Shown here: positions 1-6,324 of the stretch, one piece after another
Layout of the letters: the number at the start of each line of letters is the position of its first letter
Numbering within the stretch: the stretch's first letter is position 1
Source: an uncultured Sphingomonas sp.
GTDB taxonomy: Bacteria > Pseudomonadota > Alphaproteobacteria > Sphingomonadales > Sphingomonadaceae
Assembly (NCBI RefSeq): GCF_936927845.1
Contig: NZ_CAKZHV010000039.1
Location: 1-8,225, forward strand
Direction: 5' to 3'
Length of the DNA stretch: 8,225 nucleotides
Position numbers and translations under genes: made by a program
Notes under the pieces: generated by a model
The model's input: only the letters and a program-made list of their open reading frames with translations
What the model was told of the DNA's origin: nothing
Databases searched by the model: none

Positions 1-814
1 CGGCGAGGTGCGTCCGGAGCTGGTCGTGGCTCTCGTAGTGGAAGCGTTTGACGGTTGCCTCCTTGATGGTGCGGTTCATCCGTTCGACCTGACCGTTCGT
101 CCACGGGTGGTTCGGCTTGGTGAGCCGGTGTTCGATGTCGTTTGCCTCGCAGATCATGTCGAAGCGCATCTGGCGGGACCAAGCGGTTTTGCGATTGCGA
201 GGCTGCTCGGCGAATTGGATGCCATTATCGGTCAGGATCGTGTGTATCCGGTACGGCACGGCCTTCAGCAGGTGTTCGAGGAAATCCCATGCTGTGCGCC
301 TATCGGCCTTGTCGACGAGTTGGGTGACTGCGAACTTGCTGGTGCGGTCTATGCCGACGAACAGATAAAGCTTTCCTTCGGCAGTTTGCACCTCGGCGAT
401 ATCGATGTGGAAGAAACCAATCGGATAACGCTTGAAGCGCTGACGCTTGGGCTTGTCGCCCTCGACATCCGGTAGCCGTGAGATGCCGTGCCGCTGAAGG
501 CAACGGTGCAGCGCTGACCGAGTCAGGTGCGGTAGCGACGGCTGCAATGCGTAGAGGCAGTCGTCGAGCGGCAGCAGCGTGTGGCGACGGAACGCCGCCA
601 CCATTGCCTCCTCCGCTTGGGACAAGGTCGTTGAATGAGGGGCCTTCGGCCCGGTCTTCAAGTCCTCGACCGTCGCCCTCTTACGCCACTTCGCCACCGT
701 CTTCGGGTTGATCCCCAGCTCACGGCTCAGCGTCGCGAGCGAAGCTTGCGATCGCTGTATTGCTGCTCGGACGGCGTGCGTGGTCGTGGCGCACCCATGA
801 CGTACCTGTCCCAT
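1..814 (-). CDS. IS481-family DDE transposase, 3' end cut by window edge
   Basis: Reading the minus strand from the ATG at 814 gives 271 uninterrupted codons that run off the window start, so the C-terminus is missing; I expect about 45-50 more residues from memory of this family. The N-terminus has a helix-turn-helix (LSRELGINPKTVAKWRKRA, about residues 29-47). The integrase core follows, with the three catalytic acidic residues in recognisable settings: Asp in FFHIDIAEV, Asp in ILTDNGIQF and Glu in NGQVERMNR. It catalyses cut-and-paste or copy-type movement of its own element. No frameshift or stop is seen, so this copy may be intact. The family assignment is strong; activity is unknown. 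Confidence 0.9.
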   Translation of the reverse strand, partial: MGQVRHGCATTTHAVRAAIQRSQASLATLSRELGINPKTVAKWRKRATVEDLKTGPKAPHSTTLSQAEEAMVAAFRRHTLLPLDDCLYALQPSLPHLTRSALHRCLQRHGISRLPDVEGDKPKRQRFKRYPIGFFHIDIAEVQTAEGKLYLFVGIDRTSKFAVTQLVDKADRRTAWDFLEHLLKAVPYRIHTILTDNGIQFAEQPRNRKTAWSRQMRFDMICEANDIEHRLTKPNHPWTNGQVERMNRTIKEATVKRFHYESHDQLRTHLA

Positions 815-888
815 ACGGCCCCCTTCCATTCCAACGAAAGGATCACACCACCGTGGGATCAAACACCTAGCTGGTCGCAGATTCTCAG

Positions 889-894
889 TGTCAA
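889..894 (-). promoter_or_regulatory. possible -35 box (TTGACA) for the IS481 transposase
   Basis: On the minus strand TTGACA occurs about 75 bases upstream of the transposase ATG, near the element end. No convincing -10 hexamer sits at 17 bases; TAGGTG lies 19 bases downstream. The match to a -35 consensus is exact but the pair is imperfect, so this is only a candidate. Confidence 0.25.
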
Positions 895-905
895 AACTGG
901 TGGGA

Positions 906-980
906 AGTAATAGCAAGCCTGACCCCAGATATTGCTGTTGAAGACCATCACTGAATTGCGACCACATATTTGCAATTATT
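906..980. other. AT-richer spacer between the IS481 element and the PAS-LuxR gene
   Basis: About 75 bases with no credible ORF. It contains a short dyad, AATTGC (954-959) and GCAATT (972-977), spaced by 12 bases, just downstream of the stop codon of the minus-strand regulator. On the minus strand this would fold as a weak 6-bp stem without a following T run, so it is at best a poor terminator. A CAAGCCTGACCCC stretch lies at 913-925. Confidence 0.4.
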
Positions 981-2468
981 TTAGGCAAAGCCACGTTCTC
1001 TAGCCCAAGCAATGGCTGCGGCACGCCGATTGACACCGATCTTTCCATAGATACCGGCGACATGGTTGCGCACCGTGTTCCCCGAAAGCGACAAACGATT
1101 AGCGATCGCCTTGTCGTCCAGGCCCTTGCAGATCAGCCCCAGCACTTCGCGCTCACGAGGTGTCAGGTCGGCGGTCTCCGTAGAGGTTTCGGCGCGCGGA
1201 TTACGCAGGGTCGCGAGCTTGTCCATTACGGACCGGCTGAACCAGCTCGCATCCTTCATCACCGCCTCGATCGCGTCGGCAAGCTCCAGCTCGCTCCTCC
1301 GGCGCGTGGTAATGTCCTGGTAGAGCCAGAGGGTGCAGCGTTCGCCCCTGATCTCCATGCGCTCGGCCGACATGAGGCAGTCAACCGGTTGCCCGTCCGC
1401 ATCGATCAGCCGGACGTCGCGGTTGCGCACGCCCCCGCTTCGATCCAGTTCCTGCTGCACCTCCTCACGTTGCGCCGGATCGGCCCAAAGCTCGGGGTCG
1501 CCGGCGGCTCTGCCGATGGAGCCGGCCGAGCTGCGACCAGTGAGGCGAACGAAGGCGTCGTTCACGTCCATCGTGCGGTGACTGTCGGGCGAAGTCAGCA
1601 CCATCGCCACGGGCGCCATTTGAAACAGAGTGTGAAAGTGCGTCTCGCTCGATCGCAATGCACGCTCTGCCTTCCGGCGCGGCTCCAGGTCGGCGAAGGT
1701 GAACAGCATGCACTTGTCGTCGCCGACTTCGATCGGCTGCCCGGCGATGATGACGAGCTTGGTGTTGCCATCAGGTAGCGGCAACTCGGCTTCCATCTGC
1801 GGGATCGTCCGGCCCTCCGCGAGGCACTGTTTGGCATAGTCCTTTCGCTCGGCGCCGTTCAGAATGTCGAGGTCGTAGAGGCTGTTCCCTTGGACCACCT
1901 GACGGGGGTAGCCGGTCATTTCGAGAAAGCCGCGATTTGCCCGGCTAAATCGCTGATCCGAGAGCCGCATAATGAGCGCCGGCGCGGGGTTGGCCTGGAA
2001 CATGGCCTCGAACCGCGCCTCCGCTTCATACTGTTCGGAAACGTCCTGAATCACGAGCGCGAGGCAGTCCGGCTCTTCGTCGTCCCCGGTCATCACGACG
2101 TCGCGCACCCGATGGGTCCAACGACGTTCATCGCTGCCGGCGGCACTCACCTCCACCACCAGGTCCGGGAAGCTCTCGCCCGCCAACATGCGGATGACAG
2201 GATATTCGCGGTTGGCGAGCCGGTGCCCGTTGCGGAACCGGAGCGCGAACCGCTGCGCATAGGTGTCGGCGTTGCCGCCAAGTCCTTCGAGCTTGTCGAC
2301 GCCGTGCATCGCCAGCGCAGCATCATTGGCCCAGATGATCGTTCCGGCCAGGTCGATCAGGATGACGCCGGCCGTCATACCGCCGATCAACTGTTCGAGG
2401 TGGGTCAACGTGTCGCGTGCGAGAACACGGGAGAGCGGATTGGCCATGCCGGTAGAGCGCCGAGCCAT
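981..2468 (-). CDS. Orphan transcriptional regulator: three PAS domains + LuxR helix-turn-helix
   Basis: A 495-aa cytoplasmic signalling protein. Three PAS-type sensor domains can be read in order: residues about 22-143 (TAGVILIDLAGTIIWANDAA), 150-264 (FSRANRGFLEMTGYPR) and 275-388 (MDVNDAFVRLTGRS), each ending in a typical PAC-like strand (VIQDVSE, TFADLE, LYQDIT). A LuxR/GerE DNA-binding domain follows at about 434-491 (LTPREREVLGLICKGL, then NTVRNHVAGIYGKIGVNRR). There is no receiver, kinase or transmembrane segment, so it is a one-component regulator sensing an intracellular cue; no LOV-type flavin cysteine motif is visible. The ATG at 2468 is preceded by GAGGAA (2478-2483, minus) with a 9-base gap; Met8 is an alternative start. 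It is divergent from the stress operon that begins at 2618 and is its likely local regulator (inference). Family assignment is strong; ligand and targets are unknown. Confidence 0.9.
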   Translation of the reverse strand: MARRSTGMANPLSRVLARDTLTHLEQLIGGMTAGVILIDLAGTIIWANDAALAMHGVDKLEGLGGNADTYAQRFALRFRNGHRLANREYPVIRMLAGESFPDLVVEVSAAGSDERRWTHRVRDVVMTGDDEEPDCLALVIQDVSEQYEAEARFEAMFQANPAPALIMRLSDQRFSRANRGFLEMTGYPRQVVQGNSLYDLDILNGAERKDYAKQCLAEGRTIPQMEAELPLPDGNTKLVIIAGQPIEVGDDKCMLFTFADLEPRRKAERALRSSETHFHTLFQMAPVAMVLTSPDSHRTMDVNDAFVRLTGRSSAGSIGRAAGDPELWADPAQREEVQQELDRSGGVRNRDVRLIDADGQPVDCLMSAERMEIRGERCTLWLYQDITTRRRSELELADAIEAVMKDASWFSRSVMDKLATLRNPRAETSTETADLTPREREVLGLICKGLDDKAIANRLSLSGNTVRNHVAGIYGKIGVNRRAAAIAWARERGFA

Positions 2469-2617
2469 AGGACGATGTTCCTCGCAGATAATGAACAGCT
2501 CAACGAGAACTACTGCACGGATAGTAGCAAACTACCAGCTCGCCCAACCAAGAAAAAGTTAGCTCCGGGACACTTCAAGGGTTCGGCGGCGTTAGGTGGC
2601 AAAGCTGAAGGACAGGC
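2469..2617. promoter_or_regulatory. Divergent control region with dyad half-sites
   Basis: These 149 bases separate the minus-strand PAS-LuxR gene from the plus-strand DUF2382/OmpA operon and must hold both promoters. It contains CTACT (2510-2514), eight bases, then AGTAG (2523-2527), and immediately GTAG-caaa-CTAC (2524-2535). These are three related CTAC/GTAG half-sites forming two overlapping dyads. LuxR-family dimers bind dyads of about this size, so an operator for the adjacent regulator is plausible but unproven. The region is less GC-rich than its flanks, as expected of promoter DNA. Confidence 0.45.
2567..2593 (+). promoter_or_regulatory. weak EcfG-like (general stress sigma) promoter candidate
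   Basis: GGGAC (2567-2571) and CGTT (2590-2593) are 18 bases apart, and CGTT is 24 bases ahead of the ATG at 2618. The known alphaproteobacterial EcfG consensus is GGAAC, 16-17 bases, CGTT. This differs by one base in the -35 box and by one base in the spacer. The placement is right for the stress operon, but the match is imperfect. Confidence 0.22.
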
Positions 2618-3019
2618 ATGCCCGACGACATTCGCTTACCGATCATTGAGGAGGAGGCGCACGTTACCAAACGTGCGGCCGACGTCGAGCATGTCACGGT
2701 CCGCACCGTCCCCGAGCAGGAGCAGGTCGTTGTTCGTGACGAGGTTCGCCGCGAGCACGTCGAGATCAGGCGCGTTGCGGTTGACCGCGAAGTCGATCGA
2801 GCCCCCGTTGTCCGTGAGGAGAACGGCGTCACCATCATTCCCGTGATCGAGGAGCGATTGGTTGTCGAGAAGCGGCTTTTCCTCGTCGAGGAGGTCCACG
2901 TCTTCCGGTCGGCGCAGGCGGAGGCGGTCGAGCTGCCGACCACGCTCAGGCGCACCCGCATCGAGGTCGACCGCACCGATCTCACCAAAACCCAGGAGGA
3001 TGTTCATGGCAGGACCTAA
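2618..3019 (+). CDS. DUF2382 (YsnF/AvaK-type) stress-associated protein, single-domain
   Basis: A 133-aa hydrophilic protein made almost entirely of one DUF2382 domain, the domain of B. subtilis YsnF-like and cyanobacterial AvaK-like proteins, whose biochemical role is unknown. It has no signal peptide or membrane segment, so it is probably cytoplasmic. Two internal repeats are visible: residues 7-57, starting LPIIEEE and ending VEIRRVAVDR, and residues 74-119, starting IPVIEER and ending RTRIEVDR. Both show alternating Val and charged residues that suggest long amphipathic beta strands. GAAGGA (2607-2612) sits 5 bases before the ATG. It is the first gene of the operon and overlaps the following OmpA gene by 14 bases, implying translational coupling. 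Domain call is strong; function is unknown. Confidence 0.88.
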   Translation: MPDDIRLPIIEEEAHVTKRAADVEHVTVRTVPEQEQVVVRDEVRREHVEIRRVAVDREVDRAPVVREENGVTIIPVIEERLVVEKRLFLVEEVHVFRSAQAEAVELPTTLRRTRIEVDRTDLTKTQEDVHGRT

Positions 3020-3632
3020 CGATGACAGGCCGGAGGGCGCACCGAGTCACATCCATATCGAGAAGAACAAGGGCTTCAACTGGCTCCCCTGGTTGCTGCT
3101 TGCGCTCGGGATTCTGGCGTTGCTGTTCGCTCTGAGCCGCTGCAACCGTGAGGACACCGCTGCCGTCGCTCCCGCTCCTACGGCCGCCTCGACCGAGGTG
3201 GTCGCGGCAACCCCGAACGCCGGGTCCGCTGACGCGCTGGTCGGCACGTCCGGTCTCGGCACTTATCTGGCCGGCACGGAGCCGCTTCCCCGCACCTTCA
3301 CCTTCGAAAAGCTCAACTTCGACACCGCCAAGAGCAATATCCGACCTGCCGATGCTGCCGAGGTGAACGAGGTGGCCGCGACCCTCAAGCAGTATCCGAA
3401 CTCCCGAATCCGCATCGCCGGCTACGCCGACGCGCGCGGCACCGATGCAGCCAACATGGCGCTCGGCAAGGCCCGAGCCGATAGCGTCAAGTCGGCGCTC
3501 GTCGCGCAAGGCATCAACGCCGGCCGCATCGAGACTGTCTCAGGCGGCGAGACCGATCCAGTCGACACCAACGCTACCGCTGGCGGTCGCTTTGAGAACC
3601 GCCGCACCGAACTCGTCGTGACGGCGAGGTAA
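3006..3632 (+). CDS. OmpA-family peptidoglycan-binding protein with N-terminal membrane anchor
   Basis: A 208-aa protein. A short charged N-terminus (residues 1-24) is followed by one transmembrane helix (about 25-43, WLPWLLLALGILALLFAL), an Ala/Pro/Thr-rich linker (about 50-95) and a C-terminal OmpA-like domain (about 98-206). The domain keeps the expected landmarks: FDTAKSNIRP near the start, IRIAGYADARGTD with the diaminopimelate-binding Asp, and GGRFENRRTEL with the binding Arg. It should sit in the inner membrane with the domain in the periplasm holding peptidoglycan non-covalently. The start at 3006 is chosen because AGGAGG (2994-2999) lies 6 bases ahead; the ATG at 3000 abuts the Shine-Dalgarno and longer upstream starts lie inside the previous gene. 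There is no beta-barrel, so it is not a porin. Confidence 0.88.
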   Translation: MAGPNDDRPEGAPSHIHIEKNKGFNWLPWLLLALGILALLFALSRCNREDTAAVAPAPTAASTEVVAATPNAGSADALVGTSGLGTYLAGTEPLPRTFTFEKLNFDTAKSNIRPADAAEVNEVAATLKQYPNSRIRIAGYADARGTDAANMALGKARADSVKSALVAQGINAGRIETVSGGETDPVDTNATAGGRFENRRTELVVTAR

Positions 3633-3668
3633 GCCGCCAAATCCCGTCTCAATCGCAGGAGTAAGATC

Positions 3669-4517
3669 ATGTCCAGCACCATCACCGCTCTGTTCGACAG
3701 CCGCGCCGAGGCCGAGGCAGCCAAAGACCGGCTCAAGAGCGCGCGGATCGACGCCGACCACATCCATATCCACGACAAGTCGAGCGCCGGTTACAAGGAG
3801 ACCGGCTACTCGACCCATGAGGACCGCGGCTTCTGGGACTCGATCAAGAACGCGTTCGTGCCCGATGAAGACCGCCACACCTATGAGGAAGGCGTGCGCC
3901 GTGGCGGTGCGCTGTTGACCGCAGACGTCGATGACGATCGCGTCGACGAGGCGGTGCGCGTGCTCGAAGAGGCCAACTCGATCGACATCGACGACCGTTC
4001 GAGCCAGTGGCGCTCGTCGGGCTGGGATTACCCCGGCGCCGCTGCCGGTGCGACCGGGGCTGCGCTCGGCAGCTTCGACCGTCGCGAAACCGCCGGCCGC
4101 ACGGCCGAACAGGAAGAGGTGATCCCGATCGTCGAGGAGCAACTGGTCGTCGGCAAGCGGGACGTGAGCCGCGGTGGGGTGCGCGTCCGCTCCTACGTGA
4201 CCGAGACGCCGGTTCACGAGCAAATCCGCCTCCGTAACGAACGCGTCAACGTCGAGCGGCGCTCGGTCGATCAGCCGCTTTCCGCGGCCGATACCGACGC
4301 CTTCCGCGAGCGGACGATCGACATGACCGCAACCGGCGAGGAAGCCGTGGTCGGCAAGACAGCCCGCGTCGTCGAGGAGGTCGTGGTCTCCAAGACGGCC
4401 GAGGAGCATGTCAAGGAAGTCGACGACACCGTGCGCCGAACCGACGTCGAGGTCGATCGCGACACCGACGTCGAGACCCGCGGCTCGACCTTCCGCGACA
4501 CCGACAAGCGTATCTAG
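3669..4517 (+). CDS. YflT/GSP17M-like + DUF2382 two-domain stress protein
   Basis: A 282-aa soluble, acidic protein. Residues about 4-108 resemble the general stress protein 17M/YflT-type domain: TALFDSRAEAEAAKDRLKSA at the start, then a GGALLTADVDDDRVDEAVRVL strand-helix near 79-99, an arrangement like a ferredoxin-like fold. A Gly/Ala linker (about 118-135) leads to a DUF2382 domain (about 147-265) with the same two-repeat plan as the 133-aa protein upstream: VIPIVEEQLVVGKR and later EEAVVGKTARVVEEVVV with TDVEVDRDTD. The tail is very charged and Thr/Asp-rich. AGGAG (3657-3661) sits 7 bases before the ATG, 36 bases after the OmpA gene, so it is in the same operon. Both domains are linked to general stress in other bacteria; no enzyme motif is visible. 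Function is unknown. Confidence 0.85.
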   Translation: MSSTITALFDSRAEAEAAKDRLKSARIDADHIHIHDKSSAGYKETGYSTHEDRGFWDSIKNAFVPDEDRHTYEEGVRRGGALLTADVDDDRVDEAVRVLEEANSIDIDDRSSQWRSSGWDYPGAAAGATGAALGSFDRRETAGRTAEQEEVIPIVEEQLVVGKRDVSRGGVRVRSYVTETPVHEQIRLRNERVNVERRSVDQPLSAADTDAFRERTIDMTATGEEAVVGKTARVVEEVVVSKTAEEHVKEVDDTVRRTDVEVDRDTDVETRGSTFRDTDKRI

Positions 4518-4525
4518 TCGGTGGG

Positions 4526-4555
4526 GCCCGGCGCGGGTGAGAGCCCGCGCCGGGC
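4526..4555 (+). terminator. 12-bp GC hairpin after the DUF2382 gene (terminator or attenuator)
   Basis: GCCCGGCGCGGG (4526-4537) is perfectly complementary to CCCGCGCCGGGC (4544-4555) around a 6-base loop. It starts 9 bases after the stop codon at 4517 and ends 30 bases before the next start at 4586. No T run follows, so it is not a classical intrinsic terminator. It may be a 3'-protecting stem that sets different mRNA levels for the soluble stress genes and the membrane genes, or a partial terminator. Confidence 0.7.
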
Positions 4556-4585
4556 TCACACGCTTTGCCAACAGGGGAGACGGCG

Positions 4586-5959
4586 ATGGACCCGAACTAT
4601 GTGACAGCGGACGGCATGATCGCCGGCACCCGCAACTTCGGCGACACCGCCGTTCTCTACCTTCAGGAGTGGGGACCGCGCGTCCTCGCCGCGGCCGTCA
4701 TTCTCCTGATCGGCTATCTTCTGGCGAGGGCCGCCAAGTGGGGCGTCGCCGCGCTGGTCAACAAGACGCCACTGGCTCGGCATGCGCACCGGCAGTCTGG
4801 CATCCCTGAAACAGGCCGTAACCCCAAGAGCGTCGGCGCCCAGGTCGGCGACGCCGCCTTCTGGATCGTGATCCTGATTGCGCTCGTGCTGGCTGCCCAG
4901 CCGCTCGGCCTGGCCGCTGCCACCAGCCCGGTCGGCCGCATGCTCAACCAGTTCGGCGCCGCCATTCCCAACATCGTCGGCGCAGGGCTGATCTTCTTCG
5001 TCGGCTACATCGTTGCAAGCGTCGCCAAGAAGGCGGTGGAGGCGGTGTTGACCGCTGCCCGCACCGAGCAGCTTGCCGAACGCGCCGGCATGGCCAAGGC
5101 CGATCCCACGACGCTGCCGCGGATGGTCGGCGGGATCGTGTTCGCGCTCATCATCATCCCGGTTGCGATCGCCGCGCTCGATCAGCTCAACATTCGCGCG
5201 ATCTCCGAGCCGGCGACCGCGATGCTCCGGATCATCCTCGACAGCATCCCGCATGTCGTCGCGGCCGCGATCATTCTCGCGCTCGCCTATGTGATCGGCC
5301 GGTTCGCGTCGCAACTGCTCACCCAGTTCCTGAGCGGCACCGGCTTCGATCGCACAATCGGCGCGCTCGGCGTGTTTCCCTCAAGCACGACGCCAGCCCC
5401 CGGCGTTCCCGCGACGCCGGCGGGAACCCCGTCGACCCCGACGCTGATGCCGTCGAAGCTGCTCGGTCACGCCGTGTTCGTCGCCATTATCATCTTCGGC
5501 CTGATGGAGGCGTTCCGGCAGCTCAACTTCGCCTACGGCTCGCGCATGATGGCGGAGATCCTGACCCTGCTCGGCTCGGTCATCTTCGGTGCCGTCATCA
5601 TCGCGGCGGCCATCGCCATCGCGAAGCTGGTCTCGACGGTCGTGCGCGCCAGCGGCGGTGCCAATGCCGCGCTGACTGCGAAGATCGTGCACGTCGCGAT
5701 CATCGTGCTCGGCACCGCCATCGGGCTGCGCTTCATGGGTCTCGCCGACGACATCATCAATCTCGCGTTCGGCCTGATTCTGGGTGCCATTGCCGTCGCC
5801 TTCGCGCTCGCCTTCGGTCTCGGCGGACGGGACGCCGCCGCCAAGCTGGTCCAGCGTCTTAGCGGCTCGTCCGCGATGCCGGCTCCGCCGATCGCGCCGC
5901 AGTCGAGCACCACCCTCCGTCCGGGCAGTTCGACGCCGAGCGAGGAACCGCGGTCATGA
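4586..5959 (+). CDS. CmpX-like mechanosensitive-channel family membrane protein (conserved TM-helix repeats)
   Basis: A 457-aa integral membrane protein. Hydrophobic segments fall at about 32-54, 88-110, 126-148, 181-199, 221-240, 294-314, 329-350, 365-384 and 391-414. Several share the 'conserved TM helix' repeat pattern: an Ala-rich helix with Gly-Tyr followed by a basic amphipathic part, as in ILLIGYLLARAAKWGVAALV (39-58), LIFFVGYIVASVAKKAVEAV (135-154) and IILALAYVIGRFASQLLTQF (229-248). The last one ends in FALAFGLGGRDAAAKLV. No MscS-type cytoplasmic beta domain is present. A Pro/Thr/Ser-rich insert (about 266-289) and a Pro/Ser-rich tail (428-457) are unusual. The start at 4586 has AGGGGAGA at 4573-4580; the ATG at 4565 lacks a suitable site. 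It probably responds to membrane tension or osmotic change (family-based); transport is not shown. Confidence 0.83.
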   Translation: MDPNYVTADGMIAGTRNFGDTAVLYLQEWGPRVLAAAVILLIGYLLARAAKWGVAALVNKTPLARHAHRQSGIPETGRNPKSVGAQVGDAAFWIVILIALVLAAQPLGLAAATSPVGRMLNQFGAAIPNIVGAGLIFFVGYIVASVAKKAVEAVLTAARTEQLAERAGMAKADPTTLPRMVGGIVFALIIIPVAIAALDQLNIRAISEPATAMLRIILDSIPHVVAAAIILALAYVIGRFASQLLTQFLSGTGFDRTIGALGVFPSSTTPAPGVPATPAGTPSTPTLMPSKLLGHAVFVAIIIFGLMEAFRQLNFAYGSRMMAEILTLLGSVIFGAVIIAAAIAIAKLVSTVVRASGGANAALTAKIVHVAIIVLGTAIGLRFMGLADDIINLAFGLILGAIAVAFALAFGLGGRDAAAKLVQRLSGSSAMPAPPIAPQSSTTLRPGSSTPSEEPRS

Positions 5960-6324
5960 GACGAGGGCTACGCCTCCAGCTCGTCGGGCTGGCACTGATC
6001 GCGTTCGTGGGGGCCTGTGACGGCCCCCGCGAGGATGCCGGCGAGCAGGCCGACGCCAACGCAGGTGTCGTATCGAGCGAGGATACGATCGAGAAAGGGC
6101 CGGCGGAGCGGACGGGTGAAGCCCAGGATCGTGCCGCTGACAGTCTGAACGAGGCGATCGAAGCACGTGCGGACGCCGCCGAGGACCAGGTGGACGCCGT
6201 TCGCAGCGAAGCCGATCAGCGGGCGGATGCCTTGGAAGAGGAAGCCCGCAGGGTTCGTGCGACTGCCGAGAAGAAGGCGGATGCGACGGAAGATCGTGCC
6301 GACGCGATTCGGCAGCGACAGTAA
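5956..6324 (+). CDS. Small coiled-coil lipoprotein
   Basis: A 122-aa protein. The N-terminus is a type II signal peptide: basic MRRGLR, a hydrophobic run (about 8-18), and a lipobox ending at Cys21 (FVGAC). Asp follows at +2, which in E. coli marks retention in the inner membrane; whether that rule holds here is not certain. After a short acidic linker the mature part (about 50-120) is a highly charged Ala/Glu/Asp/Arg helix with ADA motifs at residues 72, 90 and 108 (18 apart) and 115, suggesting an 18-residue (7+11) coiled-coil period. The ATG overlaps the TGA of the channel gene (ATGA), so it is translationally coupled and likely works with that protein in the envelope. No specific family name is recognised. 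An Lpp-like structural role is conceivable, but the ending is RQRQ without a C-terminal Lys for wall attachment. Confidence 0.82.
   Translation: MRRGLRLQLVGLALIAFVGACDGPREDAGEQADANAGVVSSEDTIEKGPAERTGEAQDRAADSLNEAIEARADAAEDQVDAVRSEADQRADALEEEARRVRATAEKKADATEDRADAIRQRQ

Larger units (their letters stand above)
1..905 (-). mobile_element. IS481-family insertion sequence, partial (one end in the window)
   Basis: The element is recognised from its transposase (1-814 minus). The non-coding part upstream of the transposase start runs to roughly 890-905, where the sequence changes from GC-rich to the AT-richer spacer before the next gene. The exact outer boundary is uncertain because the other end lies outside the window, so the terminal inverted repeats and any target duplication cannot be matched. 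The 905 limit is an estimate. Confidence 0.75.

Noticed and set aside
8..475. 155-codon open frame on the plus strand
   Set aside because: Antisense to the IS481 transposase, whose catalytic motifs are clear on the minus strand.
981..2468. LOV-type blue-light photoreceptor reading of the PAS-LuxR protein
   Set aside because: None of the three PAS domains shows the NCRFLQ-like motif with the flavin-binding cysteine.
1890..2846. 318-codon open frame on the plus strand
   Set aside because: It covers the PAS-LuxR gene in antisense, the divergent promoter and the DUF2382 gene in another frame. No domain is seen.
2862..3005. N-terminal extension of the OmpA-type protein from an upstream ATG
   Set aside because: The added 48 residues are Arg/Ser-rich, lie inside the DUF2382 gene in another frame, and have no ribosome binding site as good as AGGAGG before 3006.
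3540..4571. 343-codon open frame on the minus strand
   Set aside because: It lies fully antisense to the YflT-DUF2382 gene and part of the OmpA gene, which have clear domains and ribosome binding sites. Long antisense frames are expected in GC-rich DNA, and its translation resembles no family.
4556..5314. 252-codon open frame on the minus strand
   Set aside because: Antisense to the membrane protein gene. Its Asp/Arg/His/Gly-rich composition is the usual mirror of a GC-rich hydrophobic gene.
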